A stretch of DNA of 64,000 bases, taken from the NCBI RefSeq assembly GCF_020080835.1, contig NC_058162.1, positions 12,229,323-12,293,322 of the forward strand, given 5' to 3'. The DNA is from Cotesia glomerata (lineage: Eukaryota; Arthropoda; Insecta; Hymenoptera; Braconidae). The position numbers and the translations under genes were made by a program. Below are positions 50,310-60,651 of this stretch, one piece after another. The notes under the pieces are model-generated. The model was not told where the DNA came from. It searched no databases and saw nothing but the letters and a program-made list of their open reading frames with translations. Within the stretch, counting starts at the first letter, position 1, and every line of letters starts with the position of its first letter.

Positions 50310-51737
50310 CTAAGATATTCTTCTCTTCTGATGACACTCTTTACGAAGGGCGCTGATGTGGTCGTTCCACCAGTGAACGGAAGGTCTTGTGTTTATGCCA
50401 CGTCTACGAGACATACTGGCGTCACACGCCTGGGTCACTCTTTTCATCAGGTCCTTGGTCTTCTCTTCTGCGCAGCCCGCGATAATCTGGTCACTATTGA
50501 GAGCTACTAACAATGCCCTTGGGTCAAGAGTTTTTACCTTCCAACCAATGGTGTTAAGTTGCTTTTTAGGTCTTCTCGGGCTCTGGGCGTTTAATATTTC
50601 CCAGAGAATCGCGTTGTGGTCGCTGGCTGTGTAGGTATCCATCACCTTCCAGTTGATATTACCTCTGGTGAGGCTGCCACTGACGAAAGTGAGATCTACA
50701 ATAGAACTTGTGTCTCCTTTGGTGTAGGTTGGTGTGTCACCATTGTTGAGCAGTACTACATCTAATGTAGAAAAGGCTTCTAGTAATTCCTTTAGGGCAC
50801 CTTCCTCCTGTAGGGCACCCTGGATGTGATCCTTAGTTGTTTCTTCATCGACGTCTCGGATCTCAATTACCTCCTGTGGTCCTTTGCAGATTACTTTTGC
50901 GTCTTCTTTCAGAATGTCTGCGATGGTCTTTCTCAATGTTTGGCCTTTCTCGGTGCTCTTCCTCGAAAGAGTTATAAGCATATCTCCAGCATTGGTCTTA
51001 TGGATCTTCTCTACCGTACTGCGGACCTGGTCGTCAGGGACGTCCTGTTTTATTCGACGCAGGATCTCGGCGTACTTTGATTTCTCTGTCAGCCGAATGA
51101 TGAGGGCATCCGGTCTGATCCATTTCCGCGGTTTCTTTCGCTTGGGTTCAGGTCGGGGCTCCTTTGACGTCTGTTTTGAGAGCATCTCTTTCTTCTGTCG
51201 CTTTAGCTCTTGCTTGGACTGAACTTTTTGCCAGACTGACGCTTTTTCCTGTTTGTCGCTTTGCCCTGCCGCTCCTTGTGGAGGGCTTTTCTTCAAATCC
51301 TTTTTCTTCATGGCTTGGCTGATTGTTGGGTCAGGAGAAGGTCGATTTTTTCTCTTACCTGACTTGTTGCTGGCTTCACTTTTGTCTTCCGCGACTGATT
51401 CACCGTCACCTTCAGCTCCGGTGTCCATTGCTTCGTCAGTCACGTCGATAGCCTGACAGTCTTTCTCCGGTGTAGCATGGGATATGCGCTGCAATGATGA
51501 GCGCCACTCCTCGTCCAGCTTCTCAAACCTTTGAAGGGCGTTAGTTACACCGGTCATCTTGGATTTAATCTCTTTGTGAATGTTGACCTTTGGTTGAACG
51601 AAATCATTCAACTCACTGATCAGCTTTTCAAGGCGTTTGAGCGCTTGCGAACGCTTCATTTCAGCGCTTGCGTCAATCGCTGCTTGTTGGGCATGTAGCC
51701 CGTTTCCACTTTTGTTTGTTTCCTTTGAATTACTCAT
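50310..51737 (-). pseudogene. Copy B fused frame: ORF1 N-terminus joined to endonuclease C-terminus
   Basis: ATG at 51737 (MSNSKETNKSGNGLHAQQA) opens 475 codons. The first ~310 residues are ORF1: a coiled-coil region, acidic and basic low-complexity parts, then DALIIRLTEKSKYAEILRRI and DMLITLSRKSTEKG. Near 50797 it passes directly into the endonuclease (ELLEAFSTLDVVLLNNGD, SDHNAILWEI). Zinc knuckles of ORF1 and catalytic residues of the first half of the endonuclease are missing. The deletion kept the frame, giving a chimeric protein that ends at the TAG 50310-50312. Confidence 0.8.
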
Positions 51738-52566
51738 ACTTTTTAATTTACCAGCGCACCGTACGGAGTGGAGCGGGTTGCCATAACTAGGAACGGGTGT
51801 ACCCTCGGAGATAGTCCTCCTACCCCAGTTCCCTGAGGCCTATCCGACACTTAGCCAGTCCCGGAATACACGGACGGACTAGACTCGCTCGGAGCGGTGA
51901 AGATTCCGATCTCTAACACTCACTGCGTACTTCCTGATCAAGGCCCGAAGTGGCTGGCTCCTGATCCACTGCTGCAACTTACACCTCGGTAGAGCAAGCT
52001 CACATCAGCCGTGGCCTGCATTGTCGGAAACTACGATACAGGTTCCGATCACTCCCAGTGGGTCACAGCAGAGAACGATCGTCTTGTTAGGTCAGTTAGT
52101 GCGACCAACCCATTAAAGGGGAGTTTTGTCCACGGGAGCGTATTTTGTTTGGTTATTTTGCTTGGCTCCTACCCGCTGTACCTCATCAACTAAGAGATTA
52201 GGTGTCATCCAAGGACAGCGAGCGTTCTCCCATCCGTTCGGGGAGACGCGCCCGGTAGCAGTATCTCTTCTGCCCCGAGTGTGTGTGTGTCTGTGTGTGT
52301 GTTTTTTTTTTTTTTTTTTTTTTTTATCTTAGGGGGGGGAGTCCTTCTTACGGATTCCAGGCATAGCTGTTCGGCCTGGATATGTGGCGACTCGACGCAG
52401 CGTCATACTAAAACTCGACGCTAACGCCCCTACCCACTAAACCCTAAACCCCTTTTCTTCTTTCCTCTAATACCTTATGGAAACCGCCGTCAGGCATTAC
52501 TTCGTGAGGGGAGGATCTAGCTACTGCTATTCCTTCTGGTGGCTAAGGTGTTATTTTTCCTTCCTT

Positions 52567-55556
52567 CTAGTTTCTGTCATTTGCCCTTTTTCTTTCAATG
52601 GAACGCAGCTCTGTAAGCACTTCGGTGGTAAACGTGCTTGTGGCGTTCCAGGCAGCTTCGGATGACAGCATTTCTTCTACTATTGACTTTGGTGTGATTT
52701 TCTTGTTCAGGATCTTCTCTAACTCATCACGCTGTGGGTTAAAACGAGGGCACTCAAAGAAAACGTGCTCCGCATTTTCAGCAACTCTTGGGCAAGACGG
52801 ACACTCTGGGGAATTATCGTGCTTAAAGCGATAAAGGTACTCCCGGAAACAGCCGTGTCCTGACAACATCTGGGTCAGATAGTAGTTGGCCTCGCCGTGA
52901 TTCCGGTTAAGCCAAACGTCAATCCTTGGTATGAGACGGTGTGTCCATCTCCCTGTTGTCGCGGCGTCCCACTGCGATTGCCATCGTGCGATGCTGTTCT
53001 GCCATTCTTTAGCTCTGAGTTCCTCGGCACTTTGTGCGGTTGTCCTCTTTCGTTGGTAAAGGTTACGTCTTTCCTCAGCTAGGACTCTAAGCGGCAAAAT
53101 TCCGGAAATGACACACACTGCTTCCTCTGATATTGTTCGAAAGGCGCTGGCTACTCTTAGCGCGCTCATTCCGTAAACTGGACATGCTTTCCTCCATGAT
53201 TCTTGGATCTCAAGTGCGTCGGCCCAAATGGATATACCATATGTGAGGACCGATGTAACTACTGATGATAGCAATGACCTCCTTGTCTGCTTCGGGCCAC
53301 CGATGTTGGGCATCAATCGTACTAGGTTGGCTACTACTGCTGATGCTTTGGTGGTCACGTGTTCAACTTGTTGTTTAAAGTTAAGTCGGGCATCGAGCAT
53401 CACTCCCAGATATCGAATGAATGGTTGGGATGTGATTTCTTGGTCTCCGACGTTTAGATTGATTGTTTCCACCACTTTTCTGCTAAAGATAAGTACAGCC
53501 TCGGTCTTCTGTTTAGCCAGTTGTAAATTTACTGTGTCCATCCACTGGTTAATTCGCTCAAAGGTGATAGCGAACATATGTTTTATCTCATCAAGATGCT
53601 TGGCGACTATTACTACGGCTACGTCGTCCGCGTACGCTACCAGTTTGACGTTTCTTGGTAGTTTCAGTCTCAGCAATCCGTTGAACATGACATTCCAGAG
53701 AAGTGGACCGAGAGCAGAACCCTGCGGTACACTTCCAGTAACATCATACTCCTTTGGGCCATTCTTCGTGTCATATCTCAGGACTCTATCTGTGAAGTAG
53801 CTAGCGACTATCCTTCGTAGGTATCCTGGTACGTTTATCTCTTGAAGGGCTTGCATGATGCAATCCCAGTTGGCGGAGTTGAAGGCATTTTTTATGTCTA
53901 AAGTTGCCACCAGGCAATATTTCTTCGTTCCCCCCTTCCATCTGGTACCGGCGATTGCGACTTTGGCTATACCGACAACCAGGTTGATCGCGTCCAGGGT
54001 TGATCATCCTTTCCGAAATCCGTACTGATTGTCTGCCAAGAGTGGATCGACAACTGCTTCTATTCTTTGGTTGATTAAACGTTCTAGTATCTTACCGGCT
54101 GTATCCAGCATGCAGAGTGGACGTGAGATGACGGTTCTTCCGGTGGCTTTTTCCTTTTAGGAAGTAGTACCAGCCGTTGTTGTTTCCACTTCCGAGGAAA
54201 AATCCCTTCCTTCAAGCAGATGTTGTAGACGTCGAGGAATAACGCTGGCGCTGCTTTAATAGATGTTTTCAAGGCAATATTAAGGATTCCGTCCAATCCC
54301 GGTGCTTTATTATTCCCGACGCTGTTACAAGCTTCCATCAGTTCTTTTTTCGTGACAGGTGGAATATCATTCAGTTCGTCCTGTGTCAACAGATAGTTGA
54401 AAACTTGCTGTCGTGGAAACAGCGCAGTCACGATCTTCTGTAAGAGTTGAGGACACGTAGGAGACGGCATTGGCTGATATTTCAGGTGTGCCATGACTAC
54501 CTTGTAAGGTCTACCCCACAAGTCTTTGTCCACCTCGTTGATTAGCTCTTTCCAGCAGTTCTTCTTGCTATCCTTGATGGCTTTGTTTAAATGTCGACGA
54601 GCTTTCTTGTATTCTGCGACTAGTTCCGCTGAGTCAGGCCGCCGATAACCACGCTGAGATATTCTTCTTTTCTTGAGACACTCTTTCCGTAGGAAGCTGA
54701 TGTGTTCGTTCCACCAGTGCACCGAAGGTCTTTGGTTCATGCCCCATTTACGGGGCATGCAGGTGTCGCAAGCCTGGGTCACTCTCTTCATCAAGTCCTT
54801 GGTCATTTCTTCTGCAGATCCAGTAGTAAGCGGTTCAATATTTAGGGCAGCTACTAGAGCTATATTTAGAGCACCTGGGTCAAAGGATTTCACCTTCCAC
54901 CCAACGATGTCAAGTTTCTTAGCCGGTCTTCTAGGATTCTGGTCCTTTGATACTTCCCAGAGAATCGCATTGTGATCGCTGGCCGTGTAGATCTCCATCA
55001 CCTTCCAGTCGTAGTTTCCTCTGATGAGGCTGCTGCTGACAAAAGTAAGATCCACAATAGAACTTGCGTCTCCTTTAGTGTACGTCGGCGCATCGCCGCT
55101 GTTTAACAATACTACATCTAACGTAGAAAAAGCTTCCAGTAGTTCTTTACCTCGAGCGTTGGTGTGTTTGCTGCCCCATTCCACTGCCCAGGCGTTGAAG
55201 TCTCTAGCTATTGCCACTGGGTAGTACTGCTTCGCGTCCTCCGTCAGTCGATCCAGAAAGTCCATGAATTCAACAATAGTGAGGCTAGGTGGTGCGTAGC
55301 AGCTGTAAAAGCGGATGCCATCTACCGATGCTGCTACAAAGCCGGCGCTGCCATTGTTAACGACACTCTGGAAGGGGAGCTTGTGACAGGACCATATGAC
55401 AGCTTTTTTGGTGCAGTCAGTTTCCCATGGTTGGCCGCCGAGGTGTTTATACGGTTCCGATATAAGCACAAGGTCAAGCTTCTGTTCACGTACTGTCTGC
55501 ATGAGCAAATCATGTGCCGCTTCACAGTGGTTGATGTTTAGCTGCAGTATTCTCAT
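52567..55556 (-). pseudogene. Copy C ORF2: endonuclease, reverse transcriptase, zinc knuckle
   Basis: ATG at 55556 (MRILQLNINHCEAAHDLL) overlaps the ORF1 stop by ATGA. The endonuclease shows LVLISEPYKHLGG, FYSCYAPPS, ARDFNAWAVEWGS, STLDVVLLNSGDAPTYT and SDHNAILWEV. The Gly before DFN, expected as GDFN, is Arg here. RT motifs run to VAYADDVAVVIVAK and the knuckle CPSCPRVAENAEHVFFECPR. A one-base deletion near 54125 and a TGA near 54004-54006 (CGA in copy B) are the only breaks. Function: nick target DNA, then target-primed reverse transcription. Confidence 0.87.
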
Positions 55557-57013
55557 TTTCGTTTATCAGTTATCTTCTTGAGTGCCTCTTGGTATACTGA
55601 GCATCTGCTTGTGCCGGCATGATAGGCGTTATTCTCTGTACCGGATTGATCCGCACACAGTGCGCATTTAGCAGGCTTATTACATTCGGCGATTTTGTGT
55701 CCCTCTTCTCCACATTCAATGCAAAGTTTGGAGCGGTTGACTTCACTTGTGCACTGAACCGCACGGTGTCCAAAATGCCAGCATTTATAACATCGGACTG
55801 GTCTTAGTACTGTTCTAATACGACAATTGGTCCAGCCGATCCTAATCTTACCGTGTTCTCCTACCACTTTCTGCGCTACCGTTGCTGCCAGAGTCACCGA
55901 CGCAATTTGTGTTCTGCTACGTAAGACCTTACGAATTTTAATGGCCTCTACTGTTATACCACAATCGTTTCTAGCTGCCTCTTGTAAAGCTGTTAGAATG
56001 TCATCTTTAGTTATAGTATCGTCAATATCGCGAATTTCCAGGTCTTCTTCAGGTCCTGTACTAATGACATTTGCGTCCTCCTTAAGTATTCCCGCGATAG
56101 TCTTCTGCAGGTCTTTACCTCTATCACTACTGCCTTTCGACAGCGTGATGAGAATGTTCCCTGTCGAGGTCCTGCGTATCTTCTCGACTGTGTTGCGGAC
56201 TTGATCTGGGCGAACGTCCGCCTTGATCCGTGTAAGTATTTCAGAATACTTATCTTTGTTTGCTGGACGGATAATAAGTGCCTCCGGTCTCGTTGCTGTT
56301 CTTCTTGGCTTCTGGTTCAGCTTCGGTGGAGGCACCAGAGGTTTTTCTGGGGGCAGTTTCTTGCGCTCCTTCTTCTTGTCCTTTCTGGACTGCACCTTTT
56401 CCCAGCCTGGCTTCTTGTACTGTTCACAAGAGTTTTGTGGAAGATCCTTAACCACTTCCTGCTTCTTGATGGGATGACCAGGTCCAACGTCTTTCAGCTT
56501 CTTGGGAGTATGAAAAACTCCGCCTTCGGGAGAACGAATTTTCCTTTTCAACTTCCTCAGGATGCGGCCGTCTTGGTCAAAGGATTCAGTCTCTGCCGTT
56601 GTGATAGTTTTACTTTCTTCTTCAGCGACTGATTCTCCGTCACCTTCGGCTCCAGTGTCCATCGCTTCTTCAACAACCACTTGACTGTTTCTCTCCGATG
56701 TAGCACAAGGGGTGCGGTGTAATGATGAGCGCCATTCTTCGTCCAGTTTCTTGAATCTTCCAAGAGCATTGACTGCACCGGTTGTCTTGGTCTTTATCTC
56801 CTTGTGGATATTGACCTTAGTTTGGACAAACTCTTGCAGCTCAATGGTCAGCTTCTCAAGGCGCTCCAACGCTTGCGTTCTCTTCATGTCAGCGCTTGCT
56901 TCAATCGCTGCTTGTTGAGCATGAAGCCCGTTTCTATTCTTGTTTGTTTCCTGTAACTTACTCATACTTTTTTGATTTACCAGCGCATCGTACGGAGTGG
57001 AGCGGGTTGCCAT
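55553..57013 (-). CDS. Copy C ORF1: RNA-binding protein with zinc knuckles (intact)
   Basis: Intact frame. I use ATG 57013 (MATRSTPYDALV), but ATG 56965 (MSKLQETNKNRNG) matches the only start open in copy B and may be the true one. Helical N-terminus (QALERLEKLTIELQEF), low-complexity acidic and Lys-rich middle, then EALIIRPANKDKYSEILTRI and GNILITLSKGSSDRG as in R1/SART ORF1. Three CCHC-type knuckles follow (CYKCWHFGHRAVQC, CIECGEEGHKIAEC, CALCADQ...H...C). It ends ...KKITDKRK with TGA at 55555-55553, overlapping the ORF2 ATG. Confidence 0.85.
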   Translation of the reverse strand: MATRSTPYDALVNQKSMSKLQETNKNRNGLHAQQAAIEASADMKRTQALERLEKLTIELQEFVQTKVNIHKEIKTKTTGAVNALGRFKKLDEEWRSSLHRTPCATSERNSQVVVEEAMDTGAEGDGESVAEEESKTITTAETESFDQDGRILRKLKRKIRSPEGGVFHTPKKLKDVGPGHPIKKQEVVKDLPQNSCEQYKKPGWEKVQSRKDKKKERKKLPPEKPLVPPPKLNQKPRRTATRPEALIIRPANKDKYSEILTRIKADVRPDQVRNTVEKIRRTSTGNILITLSKGSSDRGKDLQKTIAGILKEDANVISTGPEEDLEIRDIDDTITKDDILTALQEAARNDCGITVEAIKIRKVLRSRTQIASVTLAATVAQKVVGEHGKIRIGWTNCRIRTVLRPVRCYKCWHFGHRAVQCTSEVNRSKLCIECGEEGHKIAECNKPAKCALCADQSGTENNAYHAGTSRCSVYQEALKKITDKRK

Positions 57014-57505
57014 GACTAGGAACGGGTGTACCCTCGGAGATAGTACTCCTACCCCAGTTCCCTGAGGCCTAGCCGACACTTAGCCAGTCCCGGAATACAC
57101 GGACGGACTAGACTCGCTCGGAGCGGTGAAGATTCCGATCTCTAACACTCACTGCGTACTTCCTGATCAAGGCCCGAAGTGGCTGGCTCCTGATCCACTG
57201 CTGCAACTTTCACCTCGGCAGAGCAAGCTCACATCAGCCGTGGCCTGCATCGTCGGAAACTACGATACAGGTTCCGGACACTCCCAGTGAGTTACAGCAG
57301 GAACCAATCGTCTTGGTAGGTCAGTTAGTGTGACCAACCCATTAAAGGGGAGTTTTGTCCACGGGAGCTTATTTTGTTTGGTTATTTTGCTTGGCTCCTA
57401 CCCGCTGTACCTCATCAACTAAGAGATTAAGTGTCATCCAAGGACAGCGAGCGTTCTCCCATCCGCTTGGGGAGACGCGCCCGGTAGCAGTATCTCTTCT
57501 GCCCC

Positions 57506-57506
<1 letters not shown>

Positions 57507-57556
<50 letters not shown>

Positions 57557-57869
57557 CGCGTTCGTGCGTGAAAGTATGTGAACCGCTCATAACTTTTGAA
57601 CGGCTTGACCGATTTCACCGTGGTTGGTGTCATTCGAAAGGACTTGACTAAACTTAGATTTCGAAAACTATTTGGACCGATTCAGATTGATAGATTTTAA
57701 GAAATCTTCAAAAAACTGAAAAAAAAATTTTTTTCAAATGTGGTTTTTTTTTTAATAACTTTTAAACGGCTTGATGGATCAATTCCAAAAACTATTCAGC
57801 TTTTGATTCTGAAAAATTACGTTGATTGTCGCTTACTCGGTGAAAGTCGGTTGATTCGTTCGAGAGATA
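57507..57869 (-). repeat. Family R repeat, inner half with GT/CA tract
   Basis: The minus-oriented R copy continues at 59328-59695; a LINE lies between the halves. The GT tract (57507-57568, with GCGC interruptions) borders retrotransposon copy C. Next come CATAACTTTTGAACGGCTTG, GGTTGGTGTCATTCGAAAGG and GTCGGTTGATTCGTTCGAGA. Confidence 0.8.
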
Positions 57870-59312
57870 GGGAATCGAAAACGCCGACGCGAGGGTGCCC
57901 GCAAGGATCAGTGCTAGGACCATTATTTTGGAACATCATGTTCGACGATCTCCTCAAGAAACTGGAACTGACAGAACACGGGAATAAATTTGTTGCATTT
58001 GCTGACGATTTACTCGTCTTAGTAGAAGGCTCTTCAAGAAAAGAAATAGAGCATAAAGGTCAAGTAGTAGAAGATATGATACTGAAATGGTGTAGTTCCG
58101 CAATGCTTGAACTGTCGAAGTCAAAGACTGCGGCCATCTTCCTCAAGAACGAATTTGTGCATCGCGGTCCACGTAAGTACAAAAAGAGCCCGTATCCCTA
58201 TGAAGCAAAAGGACGACAGAGAAAGCCTAAGTACGATAACAAACTGCCAAAAATAATGATAGGAGACTCCAAAGTTAAATTCAAATTCAGCGTTAGATAC
58301 TTAGGGGTACACTTCGACGAGGGCCTCAAGGTGAAAAGTCATATTAAAACAAGTCGTGCGAAACTAAGTAGGGTATTCGGGCCCATGCGGCGTATTGCGC
58401 GGGCGGAATGGGGATTGCGATACCCAGCTATGTCCACCATATACAAGGGCTTCTTTATGCCTATCGTCACATATGCGGCGGCGGCGGCTTTAGAGAATAC
58501 CAATTCAAGTATGAACATACGGATAGCAAATTCTGCGACGAGTGTAGGGAGAATGGGCTAGGAGAAAGGGTCGACAACGTGGAGCACTTAATGCTTGAAT
58601 GCCATGAGTACGAGTCTCAACGCGAGGTGCTCAAGGACATATGGGGTGGGAACGCGGAGTGGGCGAGCGTTGCGCGTGCGATTGCCTCACCCTAAAGTAA
58701 CTTCAAGCTTTTAAAAGGTTTCAGTAAAGTAGTAATGTGTTGCGCACTCCAAACCCAACTAGCTAACAAAAAAGCGACTAGGGACGAGACTCAACAGACA
58801 TCCACCTAGGTAGAGTCGGAGCGCTTAGGCACAAGCGATATGCTCCACATAATTGTGAGGACAGTATAGAGCTTTGGATGACTACCGTAGAATAAGCTAG
58901 GGAAAATGACCACAAATAACACAAGTGCCCGAGCACCCTACTCACGCAAACACTTACACGTAAAATCATACTTTACACACAACACATTACCCAAACAACA
59001 TGGTCTTCTATCGACTCCGCCTCCCCGTGATCCCCGCTGGATACTGCCCATATTCTGTGGGTACATCTCGATGTGCCCACAGAGAATGGATTGCCAGAGG
59101 AATCGATGAGAGTTGCACACACAATTATACGCAACTCTTGCTGCTGCTCAATGAATGTGTATAAACACAAGAGAGCAGCTGTTTTTCCTTGTCCGCGATC
59201 TTGGCTGTGTTTTCTTTATTGTGAGGGTAGGACAAATATACGTGCGAGTATACCTCTTTCGAGCCCAGGAATCGGCCTCTTCGGAGGTAGGCGAAAGTCT
59301 CACCATATATTC
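57870..59312 (+). mobile_element. 5'-truncated R1-clade LINE (family L2) with 15-bp target duplication
   Basis: TTCGTTCGAGAGATA occurs at 57855-57869 and again at 59313-59327. Between them are an RT fragment and a 3' region of ~600 bases with no gene (58700-59312). Its last ~130 bases match the LINE end at 8490-8932. The uninterrupted target reads TTCGTTCGAGAGATATCGTGA in the R copy at 63.5 kb. Confidence 0.87.
57871..58695 (+). pseudogene. Reverse transcriptase C-terminal half of LINE L2
   Basis: It reads TRGCPQGSVLGPLFWNIMFD, KFVAFADDLLVLVEG (FADD), SKSKTAAIFLK, FSVRYLGVHFDEGLKVKSH and MSTIYKGFFMPIVTYAAA. Near 58490 the frame changes and an internal piece is missing. The C-terminal knuckle is readable as FCDECRENG and DNVEHLMLECHEY. 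It is different from the A/B/C family although both belong to the R1 group. The 5' part including the endonuclease is absent. Confidence 0.83.
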
Positions 59313-59327
59313 TTCGTTCGAGAGATA

Positions 59328-59695
59328 TCGTAAACGAAAGAAAACCAAAAAAAGTGTTTTTTCGGAATTGCTCCGAAATTTCTAGTTCGATCAGTTAAAA
59401 TTTAAGGATTTTTATAAGGCTTAAAAGACTGCGTCGAATACCGCCAACCGCGTGAAAATCGGTTTATTCATTCAAAATTTATTGCGGTTTGAAAATTAAA
59501 AAAATAGTGTTTTATCAAATTTCTATCAGACTTTTGAGCTCTTTGAGCTTAAAAGCATAGAGAAGTTATATTTTTGAGTTCGAAGAGCTCAAAAACGTCA
59601 TAGGTGCAATTTTAAGCGCCTAAGTATGGAATTAGCGGGAAGTTGCAGGGATGGCCTTTAGGGTCAACCGTTTTCCTAATTTTTTGACAAATGTT
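59328..59695 (-). repeat. Family R repeat, outer half
   Basis: It continues from the LINE target duplication: ATCGTAAACGAAAGAAAACC, GACTGCGTCGAATACCGCC, palindromic GAGCTC-type motifs, GGAAGTTGCAGGGATGGCC, and the terminal GGTCAACCGTTTTCCTAA. Confidence 0.8.
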
Positions 59696-60154
59696 TCTTG
59701 TAGAAAATTAAATTCTCTACAAAATTGATCTGATATAAAATTTTCATAACTTGAACGGTTTAAAAGTTATAGGCCCTCAAACTTAAAACAAGTTTTTATG
59801 GATTTTAAATGAATGCACATAAAGAGGTTTTTTAAATTCTAACTTTTTATTATTTTTTTTTAAACAAAAACAACAGCACTTATCAACGTTTTAACTAGTA
59901 AATGATCTTTTAACTTTAACTTTATTTTTTAACTTCGATTTTCACTTTAAATTCAATTATCTTTTAACTTTAATTATTAATTCCGTAATAATAACAAATA
60001 ATAATAACAATTCTTAAATTACATAAGGAAACAAATTTACAAATTTCCAAATTACTTTCTTATAAATATCAAATAAATTCTGTTTAAAATGATAAACTTA
60101 TTTTTATAAAAATATCAAATAAAAATTTCAATCATTTCATTTCTTGCAAGTAGG
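59696..60154. other. AT-rich non-coding stretch
   Basis: Short ATTTTAACTTTAA-type repetitions around 59880-59990. No gene. It lies just 3' of the transposase-like pseudogene stop at 60155. Confidence 0.4.
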
Positions 60155-60565
60155 TTATTTTGATCGATGTTGCTTCACTACTTGTAATAAGTATTGTTTT
60201 TGAGTATCGTCTTTTACTAAAGTATTACTATATTGTTGAACTAAAGCGACTGCTCTTTCCGCAATATCATTAACTACTTTAAGATTACTGAATACTTTCC
60301 GGCATTTTACATAACTCTCTTCAGAATCCCATCATGCAGGATGTATCTGAAGAAAGTCTGTTGACAGTTTAAATTGTTTAAAAATAGTTAATAGCTTTTC
60401 AGTCAGAAAATCATCAATATTTTTAACTTCCCGCTGAGAAAATCGAAGATTTTCAAAAATCGGGAAGTTATTGTTTTCACCCCGTTTTGCAAAAATCGAG
60501 TTTTCATCAGATCTCGACGTTTTAAGGTCATAGGAAGCTTCCCTGACTATCCCGGCGATGTTGTC

Positions 60566-60651
<86 letters not shown>

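Larger units (their letters stand above)
47995..52301 (-). mobile_element. R1-clade retrotransposon copy B
   Basis: The 5' leader occupies 51738-52279 and is ~90% or more like the leader of copy C. It is preceded by a (CA)n tract (plus strand 52280-52301) that touches the poly(A) tail of copy C. The 3' end meets copy A at about 47995. An internal deletion of ~830 bases relative to C removed the end of ORF1 and the first part of the endonuclease. Confidence 0.85.
52302..57506 (-). mobile_element. R1-clade retrotransposon copy C, nearly full length
   Basis: About 5.2 kb. The leader (57014-57506) sits next to a (CA)n tract (plus strand GT at 57507-57550). ORF1, ORF2 and the 3' untranslated part follow, then a 24-base poly(A) tail (T-run 52302-52325). 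Only one frameshift and one nonsense change break the coding part. The 5' junction with CA and the 3' junction with CA (ahead of copy B) suggest insertion into CA repeats, as known for Waldo/Mino-type members of the R1 clade. Confidence 0.88.

Noticed and set aside
57740..57870. N-terminal ~43 residues of the plus-strand RT frame (MVFFLITFKRLDG...)
   Set aside because: They derive from the family R repeat upstream of the target duplication, not from the LINE protein.
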